From the NCBI GenBank assembly GCA_016794505.1, contig JAEUJZ010000092.1, forward strand, positions 124,001 through 188,000: a stretch of DNA of 64,000 nucleotides, given 5' to 3'. Source of the DNA: Myxococcales bacterium. GTDB lineage: Bacteria > Myxococcota_A > Polyangia > Palsa-1104 > JAEUJZ01. Shown here in pieces: positions 18,620 to 27,946 of the stretch. The notes under the pieces are model-generated. The model did not search any database, was not told the DNA's origin, and saw only the letters and a program-made list of their open reading frames with translations. The position numbers and the translations under genes were made by a program. Position 1 is the first letter of the stretch. Each line of letters opens with the position of its first letter.

Positions 18620-19558
18620 ATGTCCAGTCGTGATCTGCCGCGCCGCTCGTTCTTGCACATGGGAGTCTATGGCCTGTTGCTCTCTCGCAGCGAGGCCGCA
18701 TCCGCCGCGCCGTCTCCGCCGACCGTTCCGCGCGACAGCCCACCCGCTGCCGAGATCGCTGCGCTGGCCGCACGTGCCCACGGACGCTTGGGGTTCTGCA
18801 TCCACGACAGCGCAAGCCGCACCGAGTGGGGCAACCTTCTCGATGAACGATTCGCGCTGTGCTCGACGTTCAAGCTGCCCCTAGTCGCAGCGATCCTGCA
18901 GCAGGTTGACCAAGGTCGCTTGCAGCTTCAGCAAGTCGTTCGGTACTCCCAGGCCGATGTCGTGCCGCACGCTCCGGTGACCTCGCAGCATCTGGCTCGC
19001 GGCAGCATGACGCTCGCGGATCTAATGCAGGCCGCACAACAGCAGAGCGACAACGTCGCGGCCAACTTGCTGCTCAAGTTCCTCGGTGGGCCCGCGGGCT
19101 TCACCGCGATCCTGCGCGGCTGGGGTGATCGCGAGACGCGACTCGATCGCAGCGAACCCATGATGAACCTCGTCCTGCCGGGCGAGCAGTTCGACACAAC
19201 GACGCCACGCGCCATGGCGCGCACTGCGTCTCGCATCTTGTGCAGCGATCTATTGTCCGCGGCCTCGCGCAGCCTGCTTGTCACGTGGATGCAAGCGACT
19301 GCGACGGGTGACAAGCGCATCCGCGCCGGGCTGCCCAAAGCGTGGCGCGCCGGAGACAAGACCGGCACCGGCATGGCCCCGCGCATGACCAACAAGTACA
19401 ACGATGTCGCGATCACGTGGCCGACGGATCGGGCGCCGCTGATCATCACGGCCTACTACGACACCGCAACCATCCGCGAGCAGGTGAGCGACGCCGACCA
19501 AGCCCTGCTTGCGGATGTCGGACGCTTGGCAGCTCGCTGGGTTGCAACATCGCGATAG
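18620..19558 (+). CDS. Class A beta-lactamase with a Tat signal peptide
   Basis: 312 residues from ATG 18620; an in-frame GTG lies 6 nt upstream. The signal is Tat-like: RRSFLHM twin arginine at residues 8-14, then a hydrophobic stretch and AxA-type cleavage near residue 30. All class A motifs are present: S82-T-F-K85, S143-D-N, E179 in RSEPMMN with N183, and K247-T-G. Family members hydrolyse penicillins and cephalosporins in the periplasm using the Ser82 nucleophile. Spacing and length (about 280 mature residues) are normal. The divergent neighbour is a hybrid histidine kinase across 160 bp; no LysR-type regulator is adjacent. It is probably an intrinsic chromosomal gene, since no mobile element flanks it. 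Confidence 0.93.
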   Translation: MSSRDLPRRSFLHMGVYGLLLSRSEAASAAPSPPTVPRDSPPAAEIAALAARAHGRLGFCIHDSASRTEWGNLLDERFALCSTFKLPLVAAILQQVDQGRLQLQQVVRYSQADVVPHAPVTSQHLARGSMTLADLMQAAQQQSDNVAANLLLKFLGGPAGFTAILRGWGDRETRLDRSEPMMNLVLPGEQFDTTTPRAMARTASRILCSDLLSAASRSLLVTWMQATATGDKRIRAGLPKAWRAGDKTGTGMAPRMTNKYNDVAITWPTDRAPLIITAYYDTATIREQVSDADQALLADVGRLAARWVATSR

Positions 19559-19649
19559 CGCACACTGCGATCGACGCAACCCCGGACCGAGTCCTTTCGG
19601 CAGCGACCGAAGTGCGTCGGCACTGCGTCTGCGAAACGCGCGATCCAGG

Positions 19650-20444
19650 CTAGCGCGGCACCCCTGTGAAATACAGCGCCAGCCCTGCCGTGCCTGCCTC
19701 AAAGTCATAGCCATCGGCCCCCGGAAGCGAGCGCGCTATCGCCAATAGCTCGTCGGTGGAATAGGCGCGCAGCGCCGACACCGTACCGTCCCACGCGATC
19801 AAAAGCGGGATCGCCGGGATGATGTACGTGAGCAGCAAGCGCGATAGGCGCAGCGGTCGCAGAAACGGCACCACCAGCAGCGAAGCCAGAAGCAGCATGA
19901 GCATGTTCATGCTCATCGCCAGCGGCAAAAAAACGATCGGCATCTTTCGCAAGGCCGGCGATGGCGCAAGGTCAAAGAACGCAAACGGCGCACGCCGCTC
20001 GATGATGCCGGCGAGGATCTGGCGCACAGAAGACGGCTCGAAGTGATGCAGGGCCCCCGACATGGTACGCAGCCCAGGCTCGGGTCCACCGCCGTCCATG
20101 GCATCCACCGGCTCACGACGATAGCGAGTGGCTGGGTCGGCCAACGCTTGTACACGCAGCATCGCAGCCTCGCTGGGATAGCGGTCGGAAAACACGAACT
20201 CGGTCGCAAGGCCTGCCGCTCGCACACGACAGCGAAGCTGCAAGGTTCCGCCACCGCCACCAGACGCCAAGTCCAACACACGCGACGAACCCGTTCGCCG
20301 CAACAGATCAACCAGCTTGTCAGAAACGCCCTCGTAGAAGCCGATGCGGTCAAAGGCGAAGTCTAGGAAGTCAGTGCCACCGTCGCGAATGGGCGCGGGA
20401 AACCAGTCGAAGTCTTCTAGTTCGAACAGATGGATGCGCTGCAT
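19650..20444 (-). CDS. Methyltransferase-like protein with C-terminal membrane helices
   Basis: 264 residues. The first 150 form a Rossmann methyltransferase-like fold: VLDLASGGGGGTLQL is motif I, FVFSDRYPSE the acidic strand, and a post-motif region ends in LRTMSGALHHFEP. After about residue 155 two hydrophobic segments follow (MSMNMLMLLLASLLVVPFL and LLLTYIIPAIPLLIAW), then a soluble tail. A SAM-binding domain joined to membrane helices suggests a lipid or membrane substrate (inference). It is divergent from a MarR gene, and the shared 159-bp gap carries four regular operator-like boxes, so MarR control is likely. Confidence 0.75.
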   Translation of the reverse strand: MQRIHLFELEDFDWFPAPIRDGGTDFLDFAFDRIGFYEGVSDKLVDLLRRTGSSRVLDLASGGGGGTLQLRCRVRAAGLATEFVFSDRYPSEAAMLRVQALADPATRYRREPVDAMDGGGPEPGLRTMSGALHHFEPSSVRQILAGIIERRAPFAFFDLAPSPALRKMPIVFLPLAMSMNMLMLLLASLLVVPFLRPLRLSRLLLTYIIPAIPLLIAWDGTVSALRAYSTDELLAIARSLPGADGYDFEAGTAGLALYFTGVPR

Positions 20445-20512
20445 GGAACATCCTCCCCCGTGTGCCGCGCGCCGATCCGGTCTGCAGTTCGGCCATCAGC
20501 ACCGTGAAATCA

Positions 20513-20589
20513 GTCAAGCATACCTGACGATTGATAGTCAAGAACGATGAACGATTTATCGTCAAGGATGACGAACCATCATTCGTCAA
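20513..20589. promoter_or_regulatory. Four phased GTCAA operator boxes (24-bp period) between the methyltransferase and marR genes
   Basis: GTCAA occurs at 20513, 20537, 20561 and 20585, exactly 24 bp apart. On the minus strand each begins TTGAC and three are followed by an inverted half: TGACGAA-N6-TTCGTCA, TGACGAT-AA-ATCGTTCA and TGACTAT-CA-ATCGTCA. The palindromes fit a dimeric winged-helix regulator. Position, within the 159-bp divergent gap and ending 15 bp before the marR ATG, suggests MarR autoregulation and control of the divergent gene. The pattern is directly visible; the identity of the binding protein is inferred. Confidence 0.75.
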
Positions 20590-20603
20590 GTACACTGAAC
20601 CAT

Positions 20604-21173
20604 ATGCCGCGCCGAACACTTTCACAGGTGGAAAAACTGCAAGCCAGCAGCTTGGGTTACTTGCTGATCCGCTGCAGCCAGATCTGGGGCGATCGCGCCA
20701 TCGCCGCTGTCAATGCCGAGGCCGGTGCGCCGGTCCTGCGTGAAGCCCATACGCGGCTTCTGCCCCACCTTCAGACGCCCGACGGCATTCGCATCACCGA
20801 GCTTGCCAAAGCGGTCGGGGTCACCAAGCAGGCGACGCAGCCGCTAGTCGCCGAGCTTGCTGAGCAAGGCATCGTCCGCATCGAAACCGACCGCGAGGAT
20901 GCCCGCGCCAAGCGCGTCTTTCTGACGGAGTTCGGTCTGGAAGCCCTCCTGCACGGCACGGGCATTCTGCTGCGCATCGAAGAGGATCTGGCCCCGCACC
21001 TAGGGCCGCGCGCACGCCACGCCCTAAAGACACACCTGGCCACACTGCGTTCAGCGCTTGAGGCGACCGCATCCGCAGCACACGCGGACACGAGCGCAGC
21101 CGCGGCTCCACCAAAGCGACCCCCGGCCGCCTCAGTGCGACCTACGCAGCGACGACGCAATCAGACGCGATAG
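20604..21173 (+). CDS. MarR-family transcriptional regulator
   Basis: 189 residues from ATG 20604. An upstream in-frame start would run through the operator boxes. The N-terminal dimerisation helices include EKLQASSLGYLLIRCSQIW. The winged helix is at about residues 55-105: TPDGIRITELAKAVGVTKQA is the helix-turn-helix, and DREDARAKRVFLTEFG is the wing with the conserved D-x-R. The last 30 residues are a disordered Ala/Pro/Arg tail. MarR proteins usually repress and release DNA on binding small aromatic ligands. The 3' end overlaps the convergent epimerase gene by 13 bp. Confidence 0.9.
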   Translation: MPRRTLSQVEKLQASSLGYLLIRCSQIWGDRAIAAVNAEAGAPVLREAHTRLLPHLQTPDGIRITELAKAVGVTKQATQPLVAELAEQGIVRIETDREDARAKRVFLTEFGLEALLHGTGILLRIEEDLAPHLGPRARHALKTHLATLRSALEATASAAHADTSAAAAPPKRPPAASVRPTQRRRNQTR

Positions 21174-22192
21174 AACGCGCGATACCAGTCGACGAACTGC
21201 GCAACGCCATCGGCAATGGGCGTCGCGGGCCGAAAATCAATGGCCGCTGCCAAGTCCCCGCTGTCTGACAAGGTATCGGCGACGTCACCCGGTTCACGCG
21301 GCAGCATGTTGAGCTGCGCGCGACGTCCCAGCGTCTGTTCCAGCAGGCGAATGAAGTCGAGAAGCTGCACCGGCTGACTGTTGCCAACGTTGTACAAGCG
21401 ATAGGGAGCGGCGCTTGTCGCCGGATCCGGCGTGCTGCCGTTCCACCGTGGATCCGGCTGGGCCGGCCGCGCGGCAATGCGCATCACCGACTCGGCGACA
21501 TCGCCGACAAACGTGAAGTCGCGCTGGTGATGGCCGTGGTTGTACACCTCGATTGGCTGCCCTGCGAGGATGGCGCGCGTGAACTTAAACGGCGCCATAT
21601 CCGGTCGCCCCCACGGGCCATAGACCGTGAAAAAGCGAAGCCCCGTGACGGAAAGACCATACAGATGGCTGTATGCGTGAGCCATCGCCTCGTTGGCTTT
21701 CTTCGTCGCTGCGTACAGTGACAGCGGATGATCAGCGCCGTGATGTTCCGAAAGAGGCAGCCGCGTGTTGCCGCCATAGACAGAGCTCGTCGACGCAAAC
21801 ACCACGTGCCGCACCGCAGCATGCGCTGGCCGATGGCGGCACGCTTCCAAGACATTGAAGAAACCAACGATGTTGGACTCGATGTAGGTCCGCGGCGCCT
21901 CACGGCTGTAGCGCACGCCGGGCTGCGCCGCCAAGTGAATCACCTCGGAAGGGCACTCGGACGCAAAGACATGGCGCAGCTGATCGAAGTCGAGAAGATC
22001 GGCGCGGTGTAGCTGGAAGCCTGGCTGCGCCGCAAGCTGCGCCAAGCGCGCTTCTTTCAGCGCGGGATCGTAGTACGGGCTGATCGAGTCATACCCGACC
22101 ACCCGCCGACCAGCCGCAAGCAGACGATGCGCGACGTGAAAGCCGATAAAGCCCGCTGCTCCGGTCAGAAGTACCGGACGCTCCGTGGACAC
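21161..22192 (-). CDS. UDP-glucuronate 4-epimerase-like NAD-dependent sugar epimerase
   Basis: 343 residues. The start is a GTG at 22192, supported by an AGGAG site that overlaps the stop codon of the upstream gene. NAD motif TGAAGFIG is at residues 10-17, the catalytic pair is Y160-x3-K164 (LYAATKKANE), and Ser/Thr sits in FASTSSVYG. The sequence SISPYYDPALKEARL after the second strand and RFFTVYGPWGRPDMA are typical of UDP-GlcA 4-epimerases (GAE/LpsL), which make UDP-galacturonate for surface polysaccharides. No other sugar gene is nearby. Coupling to the SIR2/TPR gene is odd. Confidence 0.85.
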   Translation of the reverse strand: MSTERPVLLTGAAGFIGFHVAHRLLAAGRRVVGYDSISPYYDPALKEARLAQLAAQPGFQLHRADLLDFDQLRHVFASECPSEVIHLAAQPGVRYSREAPRTYIESNIVGFFNVLEACRHRPAHAAVRHVVFASTSSVYGGNTRLPLSEHHGADHPLSLYAATKKANEAMAHAYSHLYGLSVTGLRFFTVYGPWGRPDMAPFKFTRAILAGQPIEVYNHGHHQRDFTFVGDVAESVMRIAARPAQPDPRWNGSTPDPATSAAPYRLYNVGNSQPVQLLDFIRLLEQTLGRRAQLNMLPREPGDVADTLSDSGDLAAAIDFRPATPIADGVAQFVDWYRAFYRV

Positions 22193-22203
22193 AGGCGCGG
22201 CTC

Positions 22204-25200
22204 CTAGGACATCAAGCCCACGTGCTGACGGATCGTGAAGTACGCTTCCGTCGTCGTGAAGTGCAGCGTCTCAAGCAGGCGCTGTTTGGGAGCCAGAGGT
22301 GACATTCCAGGCGGCTCGGTGGCCAAAAGCAGTGCCGCTGTTTCAAGGTCACTACACAGCAGCAAGCCAGCACGAACGGCCGTCAGTTCCGAGTACGCAA
22401 GCCAAGTCGAAGCCATCGCTTCACTCGCCTGACCCGCGCTGCGCAGCGACTGCGCCGCACGGCGTACTTGCTCTAGCACGGGGGGCGACAGCGCACGGCG
22501 TAGCGCCTCAGCGGTTGCCGCAATCTTGTCGCTGGGACGCGGCGCCGACTCATCCCCTGCAAGGGCCAGCACAGCATCGATCACCAGGGCAAGCTGGGTC
22601 GGCGTGGCGTAGAGCACACGCAGCACTCGCTCACTACGCAGAAGCGCAGCCAAGCGCGCCGCTTCGTACGTCACTTCTCGCTCGGAGCGGCGCGGACTCA
22701 GAAGCGGCGAGCCCAGCTCAACACACAGCACGGGACTGGCGTTGCCATCGCTGGCCACGCTGATGCGATACGGCTGCTCAAAGAGCGTCGGATCGTCGGG
22801 GCGCGCATAGAACTCAGGAAGCGGGACATCGAGCGCTTCAAAGGCATAGCGCAGAGCCTTGCCATAGAAGCTGCCAGAGGCGGCACCACCGCTCAGATCG
22901 AGGCGCTCTTTTCGGTTCAGGCCCAGCTCGCTCCAGCTCTTGGCCTTGCCCCGCAGCGCGGCATCGCGCAGAAGCTGGAACAGACCGCCGAGCAGTGCAT
23001 CCTCCTGCTCGTGGCACAGCATGCGCCACAGCTCTTTGGTCATGGGGCGCGTCGCTGGCCGCAGTGGCCGAGCCTGTAGCTCTTCCACCACGGCTGCGTC
23101 ACTGGCGTTCCCCTTGCCGAGGATGTGCAGCGCATACGCAACGGCAGAAGCCTTCTCGCGCTGCATGCTGCGAGCGTACAAATCCTTCAGCGCGTGATAG
23201 CTATCCAGCTCGGTCTTATTGCGACCGAGCAGGCGCTGATGCAGCGCGATGGCCTTGTCGATGTGTTCGCCACCCATCTCGGCATAGATGGCGGCCAACT
23301 GACGTTGGCGGTCGATGTTTTGCTCATCCAGCGCGACCGTGACCTCATAGGCCGCAGCTCCGGTCGGCAGATCGCCCAAGCGCTGGATACACAGCTGCGA
23401 GAGCGCCGTCCACAACCGCAGCCGCTCAACCCGCTGCTTCGGCGTGTCTTGTGCATCCGGTCCCAGCGCCTTGATCTTGCGCTGGTACACACGTACCAGC
23501 TCGCGCGGATCGTCGACGGCTACGGCGATGCTCTCAAGCGCCTCGCGCGCCCGTTCCAGCGTCGCATCGTCATCGAGCGCGCCATACAAGTGCAGCAGCG
23601 CGCGGCGCCCGTCTTTCAGCTCATCGCGCGCAATGAGCGCGGCAGTCAGGTGATAGCGAGCCCGCCGCTTCTCGCTCTTTTCCAGACCGATCAGCGTATC
23701 GAGCACATCGGCTGCTTCGGCCCAGCGCGACTCTTGGCTGAACACATCCAGCAGCTTGTGCAAAAGCGGCTGCGACTCGGGGCGAAGCTGCAAGCCCTCG
23801 TGATACGCCGCGATAGCATCCTCTGGTTTCGCGAGCTGCTTGGCCAGAAAGTCCCCCAGCTCGCCCAAGATGCGAACCCGCTCGTCGGTGTACCCGCCGC
23901 CGGCACCGCTTGCCTGCAAGCTCAGCAGGACCTTTAGCAGCGCCTGTCGCAGATCGACATGCTCAGCGGGATCCAAGCCCGGCAGTTGGATGATGGCGCG
24001 CAGCGCGGCCGCGTTGTGTGGATCCAAGCGCAGGGCTTCACGCAGGGCTTCGCGGGCGGCTTCATGGTGCGATAGCTTGATCTCGCACTCACCAAGCACG
24101 GCCAAAAGCTGCACGCGCTCGCCGACGGGCAGCGACTCGCGGTGCGTATCCAACGCGCGCTGACACAGCTTCTGCGCATCGACAAACTGGCCGGTGGCCA
24201 CAAGCAGCGGAATGACGCCACGCAGGGCCGTCAGATCCGTGACATCGAGATTCAGCGCGGCCTGGTACGCCTTGATGGCACGCTCGCGTTGCGCCGACAG
24301 CGTCGCCGCATGGCCCAGCTTGCACAGGCGGCTGACCTGGACCGGCTTTTCCGCTTCCTTGCGCGTCAGCACTTCCAGAAGAGGCAGCGCGTCTTCATAG
24401 CGCTCCTGATGCCAGAATAGGTCGATCATTCCAGCGACGGCATCCGTCTGCTCAGGGTCGGTCTTTAGGACCTCGTCGTACAGCGCGCGGGCCTGCGTCA
24501 AGTCGTCCGCCTGCTGGTACAAGCGCGCCGAATCGACCCAGAAGCGCGCCTTTTCCAAGCGGTTCTGCGTTGCCCCTGCCGCTTCACCGAACAGCTTGGC
24601 GGCGCGCAGCAGGTCACCTTGGCTGCGATACAGGCCTGCCAGCGCCGTCAGCGCCGGCACATACGCCGCATCCACCTCGATGGCCCGCACATAGTCATCT
24701 TCCGTGCGCTTGGCGTCGAGCTGATGTTTCTCACAGAGCTGCGCCGCACGATAGAAGAAGCCAGCCTTCTGCGTCTTGTCGTCGGTCAGTCGCGCTCGTT
24801 TCTCCAGCGATCGCACCGCTTCCAAGGGCTCGCCGGTAAGCTGCTGCAAGCGCGCCAAGGCTTCCAGGGCGCCCAGATGATCCGGCTGCAGTTCTAAGAT
24901 GCGCTGCCAGGCTCGCACCGCCGACGGAGCGTGCGTCTTTAGCACCTCGGCATCGCCCGCCGGCATGTCCTGTTCATAGACACGGGCCAGTGCGGCCAAC
25001 AGCTCGACCTTGCCGCCTTCGCTGCGCTCGATGTGGCGCTCATACGTCGCCACCAGCGCTGTGAAGTTCTTGTCTTTGGCATACAGGCGTTCGAGCCCGC
25101 GGTAGGCGTCTTCCGCCCCGGTATCGATGCGCAGGATCTTTTCGAGACACTCGGCAGCTTGAGCCGCATGGCCGGGCAGGTCCTCGTACTCGGCATACAG

Positions 25201-27261
25201 GCGACGATACAGCGCGAGGCGCTCTTTTTCCGACGGTACGTTGTCTGCCAACGCCGACAGTGTCTGCAGGTACTGCTCGGATGTGCTGCCGTCTTGGGAA
25301 TACAGCTTCTCCAAGGCGCGTAGTGTCTCGACATCGCCTGGTGCGACGCTGCGGACCGCTTCCCAGCGCGCGATTGCCTGCTTGCGATCGTTCTGATGCT
25401 CGGCACACAGGCGCGCGGCTTCACGCCGACAATCCAGCGCCGCGGCGGCATCTGCGCCATTCCCCGCGGCATCGAGCTGCGCGCACTTGTCGTCGAGCAC
25501 CGCGATCAGATCGACCCAGCTTGAATGTCTGCGTAAGGAATGTTCCAGCGCACTTAGCACATCCCGACTGTCTGGAGCCGCCGCACGTGCCTTCTTAAAG
25601 GCTGCGATGGCCGAAACTCCGTCGGAAAGGCGCGCCTCGTACAGCTCGCCCTGCTCCAGATACAGATCGATCTGTCGCTCTTTTCCGCCTTCGCTTTCTC
25701 CAGCACTTCCAGCCAAGAGCCCCAGCGACTCGGCGAGGTCTTTCCAGCGCTCCGCCCGGCGGTTCAGCTCGACGCGCAGCTCCAGCACTCGACGGCGCAG
25801 ACCTGCATCCTTGATCTCAAGCTTCTGCGCCTCGGCCAGCGAAGCCAGCGCATAGTCGACATGGTTCAGCTTTTCGCCATACAGACGGGCAATCCGCAGC
25901 CACAGCTCGGGATGCGACGCAACCGGTAGCTGCGGCATCAGCTCACGCAGGGCCGTCAACAGATCGACCCAGCCACCGGAAATTCCCGCCAAGCGCTCTA
26001 GATCATCCAGCAGTGCCAGATCGGGCGACTCTTTAAAAGCAGCCAGCGCAGACTGGAAGGCTTCTGCCATCTGGCCTTTTTTCGTCTCGAAGATCTCAGC
26101 GACCCGTCGCAGACAGCGAGCCCGTCCAGCCGGTGAAGTCTCGACTTCCGTGCGGCCCAGCCACAGCTCGATCAGGCGATCCGATTCGCCACGCTCATCC
26201 AAGCGACGCTCGATCGCGGCCAGCGCATCGATGGCATCGCTGCGATTCGGCTCTTGCACAAGGACGCGGAGCCAGCCTTCTAAATCGTCCTCGTCGGGCA
26301 GGAACTCGCCGGTATGGCCGCCAAGCGCCTCGCTGAGCGCCCGCAGGAGCCCCAGCTCATCGGGGAACTGATCCGTCGGCAGAGCGTGAATGCCATAGGC
26401 GGCTTCAATCTCCTCTTGCACGACGCGCGGCACGCCTGTGAACAAGGCAAAGTGGGCTGGCTCTTGCCCGGCCGTGACCGTCGGTGCTTTCGCTCCGACA
26501 AGGACGCGATCGACGACGATGCCGAAGTCTGGATCGCTCGGGTCGAAGCCGACAAATAAGAAGCTGCGCTTGGCATACAGATCGCCAACCAGCGCTCGGA
26601 ATGCGTCGTCGGCCAGGACGCGCCGCAGATCACTCTCGGAAAACAGCACATGCTGCGGGTCGTCGGCGCCGCCCAGAAGCCGCAACAGATAACGCCCACG
26701 CCCGTCGCGTCGGACCTCTTCCGCTTGATCGGCGCGGTACACGCGGATGTCCGGGTTGGCCGCCTGGCACGCTCGAACCAGCGAGTCGTCAATGCCCGTG
26801 GTTAGCAGCGCGCGAAAGGGCAGCTTTCCCGCTCGCTCGACGGACTCAGGCAGCGTCTCGTGATGCGGCACCGCTGATCGCAGCGCATCGCCAAAATGGT
26901 CCGCCAGCTTCCGTCGAACGAACCCGCAGACCGAAAGCGGGTACCCGCCGACCAGTCCACGCGCCTCTTGTACGGCGGCCTCGTTCCCCGGCTGTTTCGC
27001 GAGCGCATCCAGCAGCGCCTCGACGCGGCCACGCCACGTGGGTCGCCCGGTTCCCAGCGCCGCGCCTGCCACCAGGACCACGCGCCCGGCGCGCAAGCGC
27101 TCGATCAAGATCTGTAAGTAGTCTGGTTGTCCATCGACAGAGGCCGATGCGGCGCTTGTCGCCGAAACAGCCGGAGTCTGGTGAACAGCGACTGCGTCCC
27201 GCTCTGCCTGACCTGCGTCAGCAGAAGCCGGATCACGGGAAGGAGCATGCTTTCTAGCCAT
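22204..27261 (-). CDS. Giant SIR2-like/TPR repeat protein
   Basis: 1685 residues. A low-complexity head (1-45) is followed by a SIR2-like fold at about 50-310: VLVAGAALG (nucleotide loop), LLTTGIDDSLV in place of the usual TTNYD, and FVGFDPSDPDF in place of the usual GYS-x2-DP. From about 330 to 1400 there are tandem TPR or TPR-like helix pairs (DALPLLEVLTRKEAEKPVQV; AIKAYQAALNLDVTDLTALR). The last 250 residues are a separate globular domain with SGSFYGKALRYAFEALDVPLP. The Asn of the canonical catalytic motif is replaced by Gly, so NAD cleavage may be lost. SIR2-TPR proteins occur in abortive-infection systems. The gene is 11 nt from the epimerase gene. Confidence 0.85.
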   Translation of the reverse strand: MARKHAPSRDPASADAGQAERDAVAVHQTPAVSATSAASASVDGQPDYLQILIERLRAGRVVLVAGAALGTGRPTWRGRVEALLDALAKQPGNEAAVQEARGLVGGYPLSVCGFVRRKLADHFGDALRSAVPHHETLPESVERAGKLPFRALLTTGIDDSLVRACQAANPDIRVYRADQAEEVRRDGRGRYLLRLLGGADDPQHVLFSESDLRRVLADDAFRALVGDLYAKRSFLFVGFDPSDPDFGIVVDRVLVGAKAPTVTAGQEPAHFALFTGVPRVVQEEIEAAYGIHALPTDQFPDELGLLRALSEALGGHTGEFLPDEDDLEGWLRVLVQEPNRSDAIDALAAIERRLDERGESDRLIELWLGRTEVETSPAGRARCLRRVAEIFETKKGQMAEAFQSALAAFKESPDLALLDDLERLAGISGGWVDLLTALRELMPQLPVASHPELWLRIARLYGEKLNHVDYALASLAEAQKLEIKDAGLRRRVLELRVELNRRAERWKDLAESLGLLAGSAGESEGGKERQIDLYLEQGELYEARLSDGVSAIAAFKKARAAAPDSRDVLSALEHSLRRHSSWVDLIAVLDDKCAQLDAAGNGADAAAALDCRREAARLCAEHQNDRKQAIARWEAVRSVAPGDVETLRALEKLYSQDGSTSEQYLQTLSALADNVPSEKERLALYRRLYAEYEDLPGHAAQAAECLEKILRIDTGAEDAYRGLERLYAKDKNFTALVATYERHIERSEGGKVELLAALARVYEQDMPAGDAEVLKTHAPSAVRAWQRILELQPDHLGALEALARLQQLTGEPLEAVRSLEKRARLTDDKTQKAGFFYRAAQLCEKHQLDAKRTEDDYVRAIEVDAAYVPALTALAGLYRSQGDLLRAAKLFGEAAGATQNRLEKARFWVDSARLYQQADDLTQARALYDEVLKTDPEQTDAVAGMIDLFWHQERYEDALPLLEVLTRKEAEKPVQVSRLCKLGHAATLSAQRERAIKAYQAALNLDVTDLTALRGVIPLLVATGQFVDAQKLCQRALDTHRESLPVGERVQLLAVLGECEIKLSHHEAAREALREALRLDPHNAAALRAIIQLPGLDPAEHVDLRQALLKVLLSLQASGAGGGYTDERVRILGELGDFLAKQLAKPEDAIAAYHEGLQLRPESQPLLHKLLDVFSQESRWAEAADVLDTLIGLEKSEKRRARYHLTAALIARDELKDGRRALLHLYGALDDDATLERAREALESIAVAVDDPRELVRVYQRKIKALGPDAQDTPKQRVERLRLWTALSQLCIQRLGDLPTGAAAYEVTVALDEQNIDRQRQLAAIYAEMGGEHIDKAIALHQRLLGRNKTELDSYHALKDLYARSMQREKASAVAYALHILGKGNASDAAVVEELQARPLRPATRPMTKELWRMLCHEQEDALLGGLFQLLRDAALRGKAKSWSELGLNRKERLDLSGGAASGSFYGKALRYAFEALDVPLPEFYARPDDPTLFEQPYRISVASDGNASPVLCVELGSPLLSPRRSEREVTYEAARLAALLRSERVLRVLYATPTQLALVIDAVLALAGDESAPRPSDKIAATAEALRRALSPPVLEQVRRAAQSLRSAGQASEAMASTWLAYSELTAVRAGLLLCSDLETAALLLATEPPGMSPLAPKQRLLETLHFTTTEAYFTIRQHVGLMS

Positions 27262-27431
27262 CCCGCGCGGGTTATCACAGAACCTCGCGATCCATCAACA
27301 ACTTTGGCCGGCCAGCTCGCGCGCCCCTGGCGCTGCTCTCCGTCGGTCACTGTGAAGGAGGGAAGGCACACAGCCAACCGCATGGTGCCTCCCATGCAAC
27401 AAGCCTCAAGCGGTCTTCGGCTTCGGATACG

Positions 27432-27918
27432 ATGATCTACATACCCAGCCAAGACCCCGCGCTCCCGCCCACCTGCGAGCGACTCGGCAAACACCCCGCC
27501 AGCAATCAAGAGAACCTGCTGCGCATCTGGATTGCTGGCTCTTTCGAAGAATCGGACGCCCGCGCCTTTTTATGATCGCTTGGCCCAGCTGCGTGCTCAG
27601 TATGGCTCGGTCTATTGCATCGCCGACATGTCGCAATCCGGCGTGCCCACGCCTGAAGCCCGCCGACACATTTTGGAGCGCTTCCGTGCCGGCTCCCACA
27701 TTGATGCCTTCCTTTATGCGCGAGCCAATCTGATGGTCCGCAGCATGATCACCCTGCTCACCAATGCTGTCCGTTTGGTTCGCGGATCCTTTGATACCCC
27801 CATCGTGTTTGTTGCCAGCGACGCCGAAGCGATGGCCTGGCTGCGCGAGAGACATCCCGATCTGCAGGCTCGTTCCGCGCCCCCAACGAAGCCCTCTGCT
27901 CCGCCCCCGTCCACGTAG
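27432..27918 (+). pseudogene. STAS/SpoIIAA-like protein gene split by a frameshift
   Basis: From ATG 27432 the first frame gives 47 residues ending NLLRIWIAGSFEESDARAFL and stops at TGA in GCC TTT TTA TGA. One frame over, the same bases read CCT TTT TAT GAT CGC and continue for 117 residues to 27918. The joined protein (FEESDARAFYDRLAQLRAQYG) aligns well with the intact 144-residue protein at 38037. Matching pieces include IADMSQSG with AVDQARSG, TPEARRHI with SPEVRRFI, and TPIVFVASDAEAMAWL with PPIVFTRTAEEARAWI. The shift lies at a run of five Ts (about 27567-27571). A sequencing indel, real mutation or programmed slip are all possible. Confidence 0.75.
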
Positions 27919-27946
27919 TACGATCCGCAGCCGGGGGGAACGTTCG

